From JAENVT01 sp040005915 (GTDB lineage Bacteria; Actinomycetota; Acidimicrobiia; Acidimicrobiales; Ilumatobacteraceae): 16,735 nt of DNA. A program made the translations under genes and the position numbers. Positions 1 through 7,897 of this stretch are shown in pieces; within the stretch, counting starts at the first letter, position 1, and the number at the start of each line of letters is the position of its first letter. The notes under the pieces are model-generated. The model searched no databases. It was not told the origin of the DNA and saw only the letters and a list, made by a program, of their open reading frames with translations. The stretch covers positions 1-16,735 of the forward strand of contig JBDTYA010000043.1 of NCBI GenBank assembly GCA_040005915.1, read 5' to 3'.

Positions 1-1254
1 CTCGCAGCGGAGGGCACCGACGAATACCGCGGGCACAGCGGGCCGTTGGAGCTGGAGCGCGGCCCGGCCACCAACCCGTTGTTCGGCGCGTTCTTCGAAG
101 CCGTGCAACAGGCCGGCTTTCCGCTCACCGACGACGTCAACGGTTTCCAGCAGGAGGGTTTCGCCAAGTTCGACCGTAACGTCCGCCGCGGCAGGCGACT
201 GAGCGCGGCCCGGGCCTACCTGCACCCGGTGATGCATCGCCAGAACCTGACGGTCACGACGCGTGCACTGGTGCACCGCGTGCTGTTCACCGGCAACCGC
301 GCCACCGGCGTGGAGTACAGCACGCGTCGCGGTGGCACACAGCGCGTGACCGCCGGCGAGGTCATCCTGTGCGGCGGGGCGTTCAACTCGCCACAGCTGT
401 TGCAACTCAGTGGCGTCGGCGACGCCGGCGCGCTCGGGGCGCTGGGCATTCCTGTCGTGCACGACCTCCCAGCGGTCGGTCAGCACATGCAGGACCACCT
501 CGAGGTCTACGTGCAGTACTCGTGCAAGCAACCGGTCTCCCTGCAGCCGCAGTTGAAGATGTGGCGGCGCCCGTTCATCGGCGCCGAGTGGCTGTTCTTG
601 CGCAAGGGTCCCGGCGCCTCGAACCACTTCGAGGGCGGCGGGTTCGCCCGCAGCAACGACGAGGTCGCCTACCCCAACCTGATGTTCCACTTCCTTCCCA
701 TCGCGGTTCGCTACGACGGCTCGTCACCCGCCGGCGGGCACGGCTACCAGGTCCACATCGGGCCGATGTACAGCAACTCGCGCGGTTCGGTGCAGATCAC
801 GTCCACAGACCCCAAGGCCAAGCCGGCGTTGCGCTTCAACTACATCTCGACACCGGAGGATCGCCGTGAATGGGTCGAGGCCATCCGCATCGCCCGCCGG
901 ATCCTGACCCAGCCGGCGATGGAGCCGTTCAACGGTGGCGAGGTGTCGCCGGGGCCGAGCGTCGAGACCGACGAGCAGATCCTCGACTGGGTGCGAACCG
1001 ACGGGGAGACGGCGTTGCACCCGTCGTGCACCTGTCGCATGGGGCGTGCCGATGACGACAGTGTTCTCGATCCGCTGACCATGGCAGTCCATGGTGTGGA
1101 GGGTGTGCGTGTGGTCGATGCCTCGGCGATGCGCTACGTCACCAACGGCAACATCTACGCGCCGGTGATGATGATGGCCGAGAAGGCCGCCGACCTGATC
1201 CTGGGCAACACCCCACTGGCCGCAGAACCCGTCGACTTCTATCGCGCTGGTTAG
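1..1254 (+). CDS. betA: Choline dehydrogenase, GMC oxidoreductase family (C-terminal part, 5' end outside window)
   Basis: FAD-dependent choline dehydrogenase, which oxidises choline to betaine aldehyde (and in many bacteria on to betaine). The reading frame is open from base 1, so the Met at 46 is internal. About 417 of the usual ~550 residues are present; the FAD-binding N-terminus is missing. Visible landmarks are the GMC signature 2 (GGAFNSPQLLQLSGVG), the BetA-typical stretch around QPVSLQPQLKMW and GASNHFEGGGF, ISTPEDRREW, HPSCTCRMG and a C-terminal VVDAS...AEKAADLI. The catalytic His of the HPSCTCRMG motif is the codon at 1018-1020. The segment that reads GNLNA in E. coli BetA reads GNIYA here, placing Tyr where the second catalytic residue (Asn) is expected. 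It ends 25 bp from the stop of the convergent binding-protein gene, with only a weak 5-bp stem (CTCGG 1269-1273, CCGAG 1284-1288) between them. A related GMC alcohol dehydrogenase is possible, but similarity to BetA runs along the whole segment. Confidence 0.88.
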   Translation, partial: LAAEGTDEYRGHSGPLELERGPATNPLFGAFFEAVQQAGFPLTDDVNGFQQEGFAKFDRNVRRGRRLSAARAYLHPVMHRQNLTVTTRALVHRVLFTGNRATGVEYSTRRGGTQRVTAGEVILCGGAFNSPQLLQLSGVGDAGALGALGIPVVHDLPAVGQHMQDHLEVYVQYSCKQPVSLQPQLKMWRRPFIGAEWLFLRKGPGASNHFEGGGFARSNDEVAYPNLMFHFLPIAVRYDGSSPAGGHGYQVHIGPMYSNSRGSVQITSTDPKAKPALRFNYISTPEDRREWVEAIRIARRILTQPAMEPFNGGEVSPGPSVETDEQILDWVRTDGETALHPSCTCRMGRADDDSVLDPLTMAVHGVEGVRVVDASAMRYVTNGNIYAPVMMMAEKAADLILGNTPLAAEPVDFYRAG

Positions 1255-1279
1255 AAGCCGACGGGATCCTCGGAGTGGC

Positions 1280-2362
1280 TCAGCCGAGCCAGGCGTTGAC
1301 GATGTCGGGGTTGGCGTCGACCCACGACTTGGCGGCGGCGTCGGCTGTCTGGCCGTCGCTGTCGATCATTGCCGCGATCTCGTTCTGCTGATCGGTGGTC
1401 AATTGGAACTTCGAGAGGAAGTCGAACGCTGCCTTGTTCTTGGCCTCGAGGCCGGCGTTGGCGGCCTTGTACAGCGGGTCGACCGGGTAGTCGCAGGCGT
1501 AGTTGCCGTCGGCTGCCGCGGCGGATGCCAAGCAGGCGTCGGTGACGGCCGGCAGTTCGACCTGTGTCAGCTTGACCTTCGACTGCAACCAGTGCGGCTG
1601 CCAGAACTGCAACAGCAACGGCTTCTGATCGGTCTCGGCCTGCTGGATGGCGGTGATCAGGGCGGCCTCAGAACCGGCCACCGTGTACTTCAGCGGCAGC
1701 TTGAGGTTCTTGATGATCTGCTCGTCGTACGTGACGTAGCTGGGGTCGCCCATCAGGAACTGACCCTGGTCGCCGGACTCGGCGGTCGCGAACAACTTCG
1801 ACAGGGTGGGGTCCTTGAAGCCTTCCCACGTCTTCAGCTCGGGGTGCTGGTCGATGACGAACGACGGGACGTACCAGCCGATCTTGGCCGACGGCCCGAG
1901 CTTGCCGAGGTCGACGACGCTCTTCTTCTCCTCGATGTAGGTCTTGTGGTCGGCGGCATGACCCGACGGCCAGATCTCGAGGTTGGCGTCGAGATCGCCG
2001 GCGTCGAGGCCGACCCACGAGGCGTTCTCGTCGAGGTTAACGAGCTCGGTCGGGGTGCCGAGCTTCGACTCGAGCACGACCTTGGCGACGTTGGCGTTGA
2101 CGGCCGAACCGGTCCACGGGTTGACGGCAAGCTTGATGCCGGCACCTGAGCCTGCGGCGGCGGGCGTGGTGTCGCCAGAAGCCACCGCCGTCGTTTCGGC
2201 GGCGGCCGGTGTCGTCGAGTCGGAAGCCGGTTGTGTCACGGCGCCGCCGGCCGCCGTCGTGGCATCGCTCGACTTGCTGTCGGAGCCACACGCCACAGCG
2301 ACGAGCGCGAGCGCCATGGCTGCGGCCGCGAAGCGGGCCGATGTACGGATCCTTGTTCTCAT
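1280..2362 (-). CDS. Glycine betaine/choline-type ABC transporter substrate-binding lipoprotein (ProX/OpuAC)
   Basis: Extracytoplasmic binding protein of a quaternary-ammonium importer, 360 residues. The ATG at 2362 is chosen because GGGGAGA lies just upstream and the protein then begins with an ideal lipoprotein signal: positively charged MRTRIRTSAR, a hydrophobic stretch and lipobox VAVAC with the lipidated Cys at residue 25. A 25-residue extension to 2437 would overlap the permease gene and bury the signal. Residues 26-75 are a flexible Ser/Thr/Ala linker. The OpuAC domain fills the rest: NPWTGS (Trp83), SWVGLD, IWPSGH, GWYVPSF and FWQPHW supply the aromatic residues that form cation-pi cages in this family. 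The C-terminus WVDANPDIVNAWLG is also typical. It is the last gene of the ATPase-permease-binding protein operon, 35 bp after the permease. The exact substrate (betaine, choline, proline betaine, carnitine) cannot be read from sequence. Confidence 0.92.
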   Translation of the reverse strand: MRTRIRTSARFAAAAMALALVAVACGSDSKSSDATTAAGGAVTQPASDSTTPAAAETTAVASGDTTPAAAGSGAGIKLAVNPWTGSAVNANVAKVVLESKLGTPTELVNLDENASWVGLDAGDLDANLEIWPSGHAADHKTYIEEKKSVVDLGKLGPSAKIGWYVPSFVIDQHPELKTWEGFKDPTLSKLFATAESGDQGQFLMGDPSYVTYDEQIIKNLKLPLKYTVAGSEAALITAIQQAETDQKPLLLQFWQPHWLQSKVKLTQVELPAVTDACLASAAAADGNYACDYPVDPLYKAANAGLEAKNKAAFDFLSKFQLTTDQQNEIAAMIDSDGQTADAAAKSWVDANPDIVNAWLG

Positions 2363-2397
2363 GTTCTCCCCTTTGGCCCCGACGATTCGGAGCGAGT

Positions 2398-4368
2398 TCA
2401 CGTTGTCCGATTCTCCGCGGCCGACCGGTTTCCCCATGCCTGGGTGAGCCGGTCGAGGATCATCGCCAGCAGAACAATACTCACCCCGGCCGCAACGCCA
2501 TCACCCATCTTGAGGTTGGGTTTGGTGAACCCGCCGAGGGCCTCGAGGCCCAACGCGCCGCCACCGATCAGGCCGGCGATGATCACCGTTGCCAACACCA
2601 TCAGGATCACCTGGTTGATGCCGAGCATGATCGCCTTGAACGCAAGGGGCAACTGCACCTTGATCAGCTCCTGGCGAGGGGTCGCGCCGAACGATATGGC
2701 GGCCTCGCGCGGCGCGAACGGGACCTCTTTCAGCCCGAGGCTGACCAGCCTGATGCCCGGTGGGAGCGCGTAGATCACTGCGGCGATGACGCCCGGTGTA
2801 CGGCCGACGTTGAAGAGGAAGATCACCGGGACGAGGTAGACGAACTGCGGCAGAACCTGGGCCGTGTCGAGGAACGGCCGCAGCGCTGCTTCGAGCCACC
2901 GCGACCGGCCGCACCAGATCCCGATCGGCACGGCCAGGGTGACGCTGATGGTGACCGCCACGAGCACCTGGCTCAGCGTGTCCATGGCCAGGTCCCAGTT
3001 GTGCATCGCAGCGATCCCCAGCAGGGCCAGCGTGCACAGCAGGGCCAGCCGCCAACCCTTGCTGATCCAGCCGACAACGCCGAAGAACGCGACGACCAAC
3101 CACCACGCGGCCGACTGCAGGAGGCCGCGGATGGGATCGAGGATGTCGCGCACCAGGAAGTCGCTGACCGAGCCGGTGCCGCCGACCAGGGGAACGCCGC
3201 GACGGAAGTGCCTGTTCAACCAGTCGATCACCGACTTGGCCCACGAACCCAGGCCCAACCGCCACGACGGGAAGTCCTGCACGCTCAGCACCTTGGCGCC
3301 GAGCGCGGCGACCACGACGACGACGATTCCGGCCGTCCATGCCTTGCGCCGATCGACGACGACCACCGACAGACGCCGGCCGAGGCGAGGACGCCCGATG
3401 TTGCGCTCCGCGGTCGTGATCCGATCGAGGGCGATCGCCGCGAAGACGACGGAGAAGCCCGACGCGAATGCCAGCCGTGCGTCGAGCTTCTGCAGGCCGG
3501 CCAACACCTTCCCACCGACATCGCCGGTGCCGATCTGCGAGGCGATCACGACGATGCCGAAGGCCATCATGATCACCTGGTTGAGACCGAGCAGCACGGT
3601 TCGCCGCGCCAGCGGGAGTTGCACCTTGCCGAGCAGTTGCGTGCCGGTCGACCCGAACGAGCGACCGACCTCGGTCGACACCACGGGCACCTGGCGGATG
3701 CCCAGGCTCGTGAGACGGACTGCCGGCGGCACCGCATAGATCAACGTCGCAACGACCGCCGCCGGCACCCCGATCCCGAAGAAGGCAACGCACGGGATCA
3801 GGTAGACGTATGCCGGCATGACCTGGGCCGTGTCGAGGATCGGGCGCAAACGCCGCTCGGCACGATCCGACAGTCCCGACCAGACGCCCAGCGGCACACC
3901 GATCAACATCGCCAGCGCTACCGCCACGACCATGATCGCCAGAGTCACCATGGTGAGGTCCCAGAAGCCGCACAGCCCGACGGCGAATATCGCGATCGAT
4001 GCGACGACCGCGGTTCGCAGGCCGGCGCGCAGGTAGCCGATGACGAAGACCAACGCGATCACCCCGGTCCAGTGCAGGACGCGCAGCAGCGAGAGTGCCC
4101 GCTTCACACACCAACCGATGCCGGAACCGAACGACTTGATGGCGTCGAGCGCCCAGTTGCGCCCTGTGTTCTGGGTGATCCAGTGGTAGACCGACTGGGC
4201 ATGACGCTGCACGTGGAGGTCGAGCCATGTCGGCACGTCCTGTTGACGGGTGACCTTGTAGATCACGACGGCGACGACCGCTGCTGCGGCGCCGGCCAGC
4301 GCAACACGTGTACGACGCGACACGCCGATCGTGGTGGCCGCCGGAAGCGCTGGCAGTGCCTGCGTCAT
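2398..4368 (-). CDS. ABC transporter permease with two fused ProW-type transmembrane domains
   Basis: Inner-membrane permease of the betaine-type importer, 656 residues, roughly twice the length of a single ProW/OpuAB unit. It contains two homologous BPD_transp_1 halves. The first has its EAA-like cytoplasmic loop (EVGRSFGSTGTQLLGKVQLP) near residue 230; the second has EAAISFGATPRQELIKVQLP near residue 553. Both are preceded by IYA(V/L)PP and followed by GLNQVIMM or GINQVILM hydrophobic stretches. A short N-terminal tail leads into one TM segment and a long linker. Two fused halves mean a single polypeptide could form the whole membrane channel that normally needs a ProW dimer. The ATG at 4368 overlaps the ATPase stop (ATGA), implying translational coupling. 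The two halves are clearly diverged, so this is an old fusion, not a recent duplication. Confidence 0.92.
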   Translation of the reverse strand: MTQALPALPAATTIGVSRRTRVALAGAAAAVVAVVIYKVTRQQDVPTWLDLHVQRHAQSVYHWITQNTGRNWALDAIKSFGSGIGWCVKRALSLLRVLHWTGVIALVFVIGYLRAGLRTAVVASIAIFAVGLCGFWDLTMVTLAIMVVAVALAMLIGVPLGVWSGLSDRAERRLRPILDTAQVMPAYVYLIPCVAFFGIGVPAAVVATLIYAVPPAVRLTSLGIRQVPVVSTEVGRSFGSTGTQLLGKVQLPLARRTVLLGLNQVIMMAFGIVVIASQIGTGDVGGKVLAGLQKLDARLAFASGFSVVFAAIALDRITTAERNIGRPRLGRRLSVVVVDRRKAWTAGIVVVVVAALGAKVLSVQDFPSWRLGLGSWAKSVIDWLNRHFRRGVPLVGGTGSVSDFLVRDILDPIRGLLQSAAWWLVVAFFGVVGWISKGWRLALLCTLALLGIAAMHNWDLAMDTLSQVLVAVTISVTLAVPIGIWCGRSRWLEAALRPFLDTAQVLPQFVYLVPVIFLFNVGRTPGVIAAVIYALPPGIRLVSLGLKEVPFAPREAAISFGATPRQELIKVQLPLAFKAIMLGINQVILMVLATVIIAGLIGGGALGLEALGGFTKPNLKMGDGVAAGVSIVLLAMILDRLTQAWGNRSAAENRTT

Positions 4369-5414
4369 CCGTTGACGCCTGCGATCAGCGCCAGCACATG
4401 GGCCCGGTCGACGCAGCCGACCTGCTTGCCGGCAAGGTCGACGACCTGCACCGGCAGCTCGGAATCGGCCACGAGCTTGACGATGTCGCGCACCTTGGTC
4501 CCCAGAGCGACCGATCCGCAGAACTGCGACGATCCGTCGACGTCGCGCATGACGTGTTCGACCGGCACGACGAACGAGCGCGGCACATCGCGCACGAAGT
4601 TCTCGACGTACTCGTCGGCGGGTTCGACCACGACGGCTTCGGGCGTGCCCACCTGTACGAACTTGCCGTCGCGCATGATCGCGATGCGGTCACCCAGCCG
4701 CAGCGCCTCGGAGAGGTCGTGAGTGATGAACACCATGGTCTTGTTGACCTCGCGCCGCAGACGAACAACCTCGTCTTGCATGTCGCGGCGGATCAACGGA
4801 TCGAGGGCGGAGAAGGGTTCGTCGAACAGCAGGATGTCGGGGTCGGTCGCCAACGCGCGAGCAAGGCCGACACGTTGCTGCTGGCCACCGCTCAACTGAT
4901 GGGGGCGATAGCTGCCCATCTCCGAGAGCCCCACAAGTTCGAGAGTCTCGTTGGCCTTGCGGCGACGTTCGGTGCGATCGACGCCACGCACCTCCAGTCC
5001 GAACGCAACGTTGTCGGTGAGGGTGCGGTGCGGCAACAGGCCGAAGTGTTGGAACACCATCGACACCTTGTTGCGGCGAACATCGAGCAGCGTGTCCTTG
5101 CCGGCTTTGGTGACGTCGACCTCACCGATGCGCACCGTGCCGACCGTCGGTTCGATCAACCGCGTCAGGCAGCGGATGAGGGTCGACTTGCCGCTGCCGG
5201 AGAGGCCCATCACGACGAAGACCTCGCCCGGTGCGACGTCCATGTCGATGTCGCGCATCGCCACGACGTTGCCGGTCTGCGCCTCGAGCTGCTTGCGTGG
5301 CAGATCGGCGAGATCGGAGCCGACGATCCGGTCGGGCTTGGGTCCGTAGACCTTCCACAGTCCGCGCACGGAGATCGACGAACTGGCTTGTCCCACGTCG
5401 CCGATGCTAGTCAT
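4365..5414 (-). CDS. Glycine betaine/proline-type ABC transporter ATP-binding protein (ProV/OpuAA)
   Basis: Cytoplasmic ATPase that powers the betaine-type importer, 349 residues. Visible motifs are Walker A GLSGSGKST (residues 70-78), Q-loop VFQHFGLLP, signature LSGGQQQR near 175, Walker B ILLFDEPFSALD near 195 and H-loop ITHD. The N-terminal insert before the nucleotide-binding core (KPDRIVGSDLADLPRKQLEAQ) and the VAMRDIDMDVAPGE stretch are ProV-like. The C-terminal region (VEHVMRDVD... to VNG) looks like a single reduced CBS-type segment, whereas full ProV/OpuAA proteins of ~400 residues carry a CBS pair. The ATG at 5414 is the only ATG near the conserved start. A GAGGG lies just one base before it, too close for a normal ribosome site, so a GTG at 5441 or a leaderless message are alternatives. 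It is first gene of the importer operon and divergent from the dehydrogenase operon. Confidence 0.92.
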   Translation of the reverse strand: MTSIGDVGQASSSISVRGLWKVYGPKPDRIVGSDLADLPRKQLEAQTGNVVAMRDIDMDVAPGEVFVVMGLSGSGKSTLIRCLTRLIEPTVGTVRIGEVDVTKAGKDTLLDVRRNKVSMVFQHFGLLPHRTLTDNVAFGLEVRGVDRTERRRKANETLELVGLSEMGSYRPHQLSGGQQQRVGLARALATDPDILLFDEPFSALDPLIRRDMQDEVVRLRREVNKTMVFITHDLSEALRLGDRIAIMRDGKFVQVGTPEAVVVEPADEYVENFVRDVPRSFVVPVEHVMRDVDGSSQFCGSVALGTKVRDIVKLVADSELPVQVVDLAGKQVGCVDRAHVLALIAGVNG

Positions 5415-5446
5415 ACCCTCGCGCCATACCGGAAGGGGCACGGCAC
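5415..5446. promoter_or_regulatory. Very short divergent intergenic region between importer and dehydrogenase operons
   Basis: Only 32 bp separate the ATG of the ABC ATPase gene (minus) and the GTG of the first dehydrogenase (plus). It holds the plus-strand ribosome site GGAAGGGG (5431-5438), 8 bases before the GTG. There is no room for two complete promoters, so at least one core promoter must lie inside the opposite gene's 5' coding region, or a message must be leaderless. No convincing -35/-10 pair was found. TACCCT (5414-5419) fits a loose TANNNT -10 for the plus operon, and TATGGC (read on minus, 5428-5423) is a weak minus-strand candidate. The arrangement suggests co-regulation of uptake and catabolism. 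Confidence 0.4.
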
Positions 5447-7897
5447 GTGACGGAGCAACCCACATCGGCGCGAGCGGTCATCATCGGCGGGGGCATCGTG
5501 GGCTGCTCGACGGCCTACCACCTCGCCAAGTTGGGATGGAGCGACACGGTTCTCGTCGAGCGTCACAAGCTGACGTCCGGGTCCACCTTCCATGCCGCGG
5601 GCCTCGTCGGCCAGTTGCGAACGAGCGCCAACATCACACAGTTGCTCGGCTACTCCGTCGACCTCTACAAGCGACTGGAGGAGGAGACGGGGCAGGCCAC
5701 CGGGTGGAAGATGAACGGTGGCCTGCGACTGGCTTGCAATGAAGAGCGCTGGAACGAGGTCAAGCGCCAGGCGACGACCGCCAAGTCGTTCGGCCTCGAG
5801 ATGCACCTGCTGTCGCCGGCGGAAGCCCAGGACCTGTGGCCGTTGATGACCGTCGACGACGTCATCGGTGCGGCGTTCCTCCCAACCGACGGACAGGCGA
5901 ATCCGACCGACATCACGATGGCCCTGGCACGTGGCGCGAGGCAGGCCGGCGCGACGCTCTGCGAAGACACCGAGGTGTTGTCGATCGATGTCGTCGACGG
6001 CGTAATCAAGGGCGTCGTCACCTCGAGGGGCCGAATCGATTGCAGCGTCGTGGTGTGCTGCGCCGGTCAGTGGACCCGCACGCTTGCCGGCACCGTCGGC
6101 GTCAACGTGCCGCTCGTCTCGGTGCAGCACCAGTACGTCATCACGACGCCCTTCGATCCGCCCGTGCCGCGGGATCTGCCGACGCTGCGCGACCCTGACC
6201 GGCTGACGTACTACAAGGAAGAGGTCGGCGGTCTGGTGATGGGCGGATACGAGCCCGATCCCGTCCCGTGGGCAATCGCCGGCATCCCGCACGACTTCAA
6301 CTTCAAGCTGCTCGACGCGGACTTCGATCACTTCGCTCCGACGATGGAACTGGCGATGGGCCGAGTCCCGGCGCTGCAGACCGCGGGGATCAACGAGTTG
6401 ATCAACGGACCGGAGAGCTTCACGCCGGATGGCAACTTCATCCTCGGCGAAGCACCAGAACTGAAGAACTTCTTCGTCGGCGCAGGTTTCAACGCGTTCG
6501 GGATCGCGGCCGGTGGCGGCGCCGGCATGGCGCTGGCGGAATGGGTCCACCGCGGGGTGGCCCCGTACGACCTGTGGGTCGTCGACATCCGCCGCTTCGG
6601 CCGGCCGCACCAGGACACAGATTGGGTCCGCACTCGCACGCTCGAGGCCTACGGCAAGCACTACACCATGGCCTGGCCGCACGAGGAGCACCACAGCGGC
6701 CGACCGTGCCGGGTCTCGCCGTTGTATTCGCGACTGCGCGACGCCGGCGCGTGCTTCGGCGAGAAGCTGGGCTGGGAACGACCCAACTGGTTCGCCTCGG
6801 CGGCCGACGGTGAGACCGCCGACGACGTGTACACCTACCGGCGCCAGAACTGGTTCGAGGCAGTCGGGCGCGAACATCGTGCGGCGCGCACGGCAGCGGT
6901 GCTCATCGACCAGACGTCGTTCGCCAAGTTCGCGTTGAAGGGCCCCGACGCGCTCGCCGCGCTCAGCTGGATGTGCGCGAACAACGTCGACAAGCCGGTC
7001 GGCTCGCTGACCTACACGCAGATGCTCGACGACGCCGGAGGCATCCAGTGCGACCTCACCGTGTGCCGCATCGCGACCGGCGAGTTCTACATCGTCACCG
7101 GTACCGGTTTCGCGACGCATGACTTCGACTGGATCCAGCGGTCGATCCCGGTCGGGATGAACGCTCAGCTGTTCGACATCACCTCGGCCAATGCGGTGCT
7201 GTCGTTGATGGGCCCACGGTCGCGCGACGTGCTGAGCGCCGTGACCCGTGCCGATCTGTCGAACGAGTCGTTCCCGTTCGGAACGCAACAGATCATCGGC
7301 ATCGCCGGCTGCCCTGTGCGGGCCCTGCGCGTCACCTATGTCGGCGAGTTGGGATGGGAACTGCACCTGCCCGTCGAGTACGCAACGGCCGTCTACGACG
7401 AGCTGATGAGCGCCGGCGCAGGGTTCGGCCTGACCAACGCCGGTTACCGGGCCATCGAGAGCCTCCGTCTCGAGAAGGGCTATCGGGCCTGGGGCAGCGA
7501 CATCGGCGCCGACCACACACCGATCGAAGCCGGGCTCGGCTGGGCCGCGAAGTTGCGCGGCAACGTGGAGTTCCGCGGACGCGGCGCACTGGCTGCGCAA
7601 CGTGCCAACGGCGTTCGCAAGATGTTGGCCGGGTTCACCTGCGATCCGTCGATCGTCCTGTTGGGACGCGAGACGATCTTCCGCGACGGCGAGCGAGTCG
7701 GTTGGTTGACCAGCGGCGGCTTCGGCTACACGATCGGCCGCTCGATCGGGTACGGCTACGTGCGCAACCCGACCGGTGTCACCGCCGAGTACGTCATGGG
7801 TTCCACGTACGAACTCGAAGTGGGCGGCCGACGAGTGCCTGCCGATGTCTCGTTGCACCCCTTCCACGACCCGACCAACGCGAAGGTGAAGTCATGA
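5447..7897 (+). CDS. Dimethylglycine/sarcosine dehydrogenase family protein (FAD oxidoreductase fused to GcvT domain), copy 1
   Basis: Predicted N-methyl-amine dehydrogenase, 816 residues, GTG start backed by GGAAGGGG eight bases upstream. The N-terminal half is a DAO-type FAD domain: Rossmann VIIGGGIVG (residues 11-19), then GSTFHAAGL, whose His49 sits where mammalian DMGDH and Arthrobacter dimethylglycine oxidase attach FAD covalently. An FAO_M linker follows near 370-425, then a GcvT folate-binding domain (about 430-700) and a GcvT C-terminal barrel to the end. In QMLDDAGGIQCDLTV, Asp536 matches the Asp that binds tetrahydrofolate in this family. The expected reaction is oxidative demethylation of dimethylglycine or sarcosine, giving 5,10-methylene-THF, with electrons to ETF or oxygen. 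The substrate is not resolvable from sequence. Its stop overlaps the start of the next gene (ATGA), a paralogue of exactly the same length. Confidence 0.92.
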   Translation: MTEQPTSARAVIIGGGIVGCSTAYHLAKLGWSDTVLVERHKLTSGSTFHAAGLVGQLRTSANITQLLGYSVDLYKRLEEETGQATGWKMNGGLRLACNEERWNEVKRQATTAKSFGLEMHLLSPAEAQDLWPLMTVDDVIGAAFLPTDGQANPTDITMALARGARQAGATLCEDTEVLSIDVVDGVIKGVVTSRGRIDCSVVVCCAGQWTRTLAGTVGVNVPLVSVQHQYVITTPFDPPVPRDLPTLRDPDRLTYYKEEVGGLVMGGYEPDPVPWAIAGIPHDFNFKLLDADFDHFAPTMELAMGRVPALQTAGINELINGPESFTPDGNFILGEAPELKNFFVGAGFNAFGIAAGGGAGMALAEWVHRGVAPYDLWVVDIRRFGRPHQDTDWVRTRTLEAYGKHYTMAWPHEEHHSGRPCRVSPLYSRLRDAGACFGEKLGWERPNWFASAADGETADDVYTYRRQNWFEAVGREHRAARTAAVLIDQTSFAKFALKGPDALAALSWMCANNVDKPVGSLTYTQMLDDAGGIQCDLTVCRIATGEFYIVTGTGFATHDFDWIQRSIPVGMNAQLFDITSANAVLSLMGPRSRDVLSAVTRADLSNESFPFGTQQIIGIAGCPVRALRVTYVGELGWELHLPVEYATAVYDELMSAGAGFGLTNAGYRAIESLRLEKGYRAWGSDIGADHTPIEAGLGWAAKLRGNVEFRGRGALAAQRANGVRKMLAGFTCDPSIVLLGRETIFRDGERVGWLTSGGFGYTIGRSIGYGYVRNPTGVTAEYVMGSTYELEVGGRRVPADVSLHPFHDPTNAKVKS

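Noticed and set aside
1255..1290. Possible terminator between betA and the binding-protein gene
   Set aside because: Only a 5-bp stem with a 10-base loop, overlapping the end of the minus-strand gene; too weak to call as a feature.
2209..4722. An 837-codon open frame on the plus strand
   Set aside because: It lies antisense to the permease, which has clear membrane and EAA motifs. The frame is rich in His, Asp, Gln and Arg with no domain, as expected for a mirror frame in GC-rich DNA.
5411..7867. An 818-codon open frame on the minus strand
   Set aside because: It is antisense to the first FAD-GcvT dehydrogenase, whose motifs are complete. No recognisable domain occurs in the antisense frame.
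7354..7893. Upstream in-frame extension of the second dehydrogenase (996 codons)
   Set aside because: The added 180 residues are an Arg-rich shadow inside copy 1. The ATGA start at 7894 with a ribosome site gives a normal N-terminus.
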